DNA from: Hemicentrotus pulcherrimus
Lineage: Eukaryota; Echinodermata; Echinoidea; Camarodonta; Strongylocentrotidae
Assembly: GCA_003118195.1 (NCBI GenBank)
Contig: BEXV01001328.1
Coordinates: 88,237-106,055, forward strand
Direction of reading: 5' to 3'
Length of the DNA: 17,819 nucleotides
In this document: positions 17,704-17,819 of the stretch, piece by piece
Position numbering within the stretch: the stretch's first letter is position 1
Layout of the letters: each line of letters opens with the position of its first letter
Notes under the pieces: model-generated
The model's database searches: none
Seen by the model: the letters and a program-made list of their open reading frames with translations, nothing else
Told to the model about the DNA's origin: nothing
Program-made: the position numbers and the translations under genes

Positions 17704-17819
17704 CAGGCGCGGATCCAGGATTTCTTAGGGGTGTGGGCCCAATTTTTTTATCTTTTTGCTCCCAATTTTTTTTAAATCGCGCCGGCCAAAAATGCGCTCA
17801 GTGGGGAATGGGGGGGGGG
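17704..17819 (+). mobile_element. Probable end of a DNA transposon, cut by the window
   Basis: The words CAGGCGCGGATCCAGGATTT followed by a G-rich stretch and GGGCCC resemble a transposon terminus widespread in marine invertebrate genomes (CAG-GGCGGATCCAGG type, often assigned to hAT-like elements). The assignment is from memory. The interior has a duplicated CCCAATTTTTTT (about 17739 and 17761), a GCGCCGGCC word and ends in ten G at the window edge. The other terminus is not available. Confidence 0.45.

Noticed and set aside
17684..17760. tRNA gene
   Set aside because: Only an A-box-like word is present; there is no B-box GGTTCGANTCC at the right distance and no cloverleaf.

Overview
This window is intron-rich metazoan nuclear DNA: AT-rich, sparse in coding sequence, and full of dispersed repeats and short ATGTAC-type microsatellites. 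No prokaryotic gene organisation is visible. The protein affinities and the density of TACATGTA repeats suggest a marine invertebrate, perhaps an echinoderm or another invertebrate deuterostome. That placement is inference. The metazoan assignment rests on the one gene recognised.

The gene is a Vav-family Rho/Rac guanine nucleotide exchange factor on the minus strand, so it reads from high to low coordinates. Five consecutive internal exons join without a frame break through canonical splice sites: 11308-11192, 10777-10719, 3337-3284, 2573-2441 and 1460-1374. Together they are 450 nt, or 150 codons. They encode the C-terminal half of the calponin-homology (CH) domain, the acidic region with three regulatory-type tyrosines, and the first helix of the Dbl-homology (DH) domain. 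The N-terminal half of the CH domain (to the right) and the rest of DH, PH, C1, SH3 and SH2 (to the left) are not in the window.

The rest is intron. The intron between the DH and acidic exons (1461-2440) has no recognised feature, and neither does the one at 2574-3283. The 7.4-kb intron 3338-10718 carries several repeat copies and three repeat-poor stretches that could be regulatory. The intron 10778-11191 is short. The region right of 11308 is at least 6.5 kb of 5' intron. It holds a striking 143-bp tandem array (12.2 copies, no difference seen between copies) ending at the single N at 13514, then a GA run, a long pyrimidine tract, and three copies of a terminal-inverted-repeat element.

Two repeat families can be defined from the window alone. 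Family P has termini AGGCCTGTC...GACAGGCCT, about 30-bp inverted repeats, repeated internal GTCTTCATCAGC modules and a central palindrome. Its copies are at 8720-9084, 15043-15355, 15731-16141 and 17171-17465. Family Q is represented by a 614-bp element with 28-bp inverted ends (675-1288) and two diverged relatives at 7001-7336 and 9632-10006. The right edge of the window appears to run into another transposon end next to a tRNA-like A box. I found no RNA gene, CRISPR array, or second protein-coding gene that I could support.
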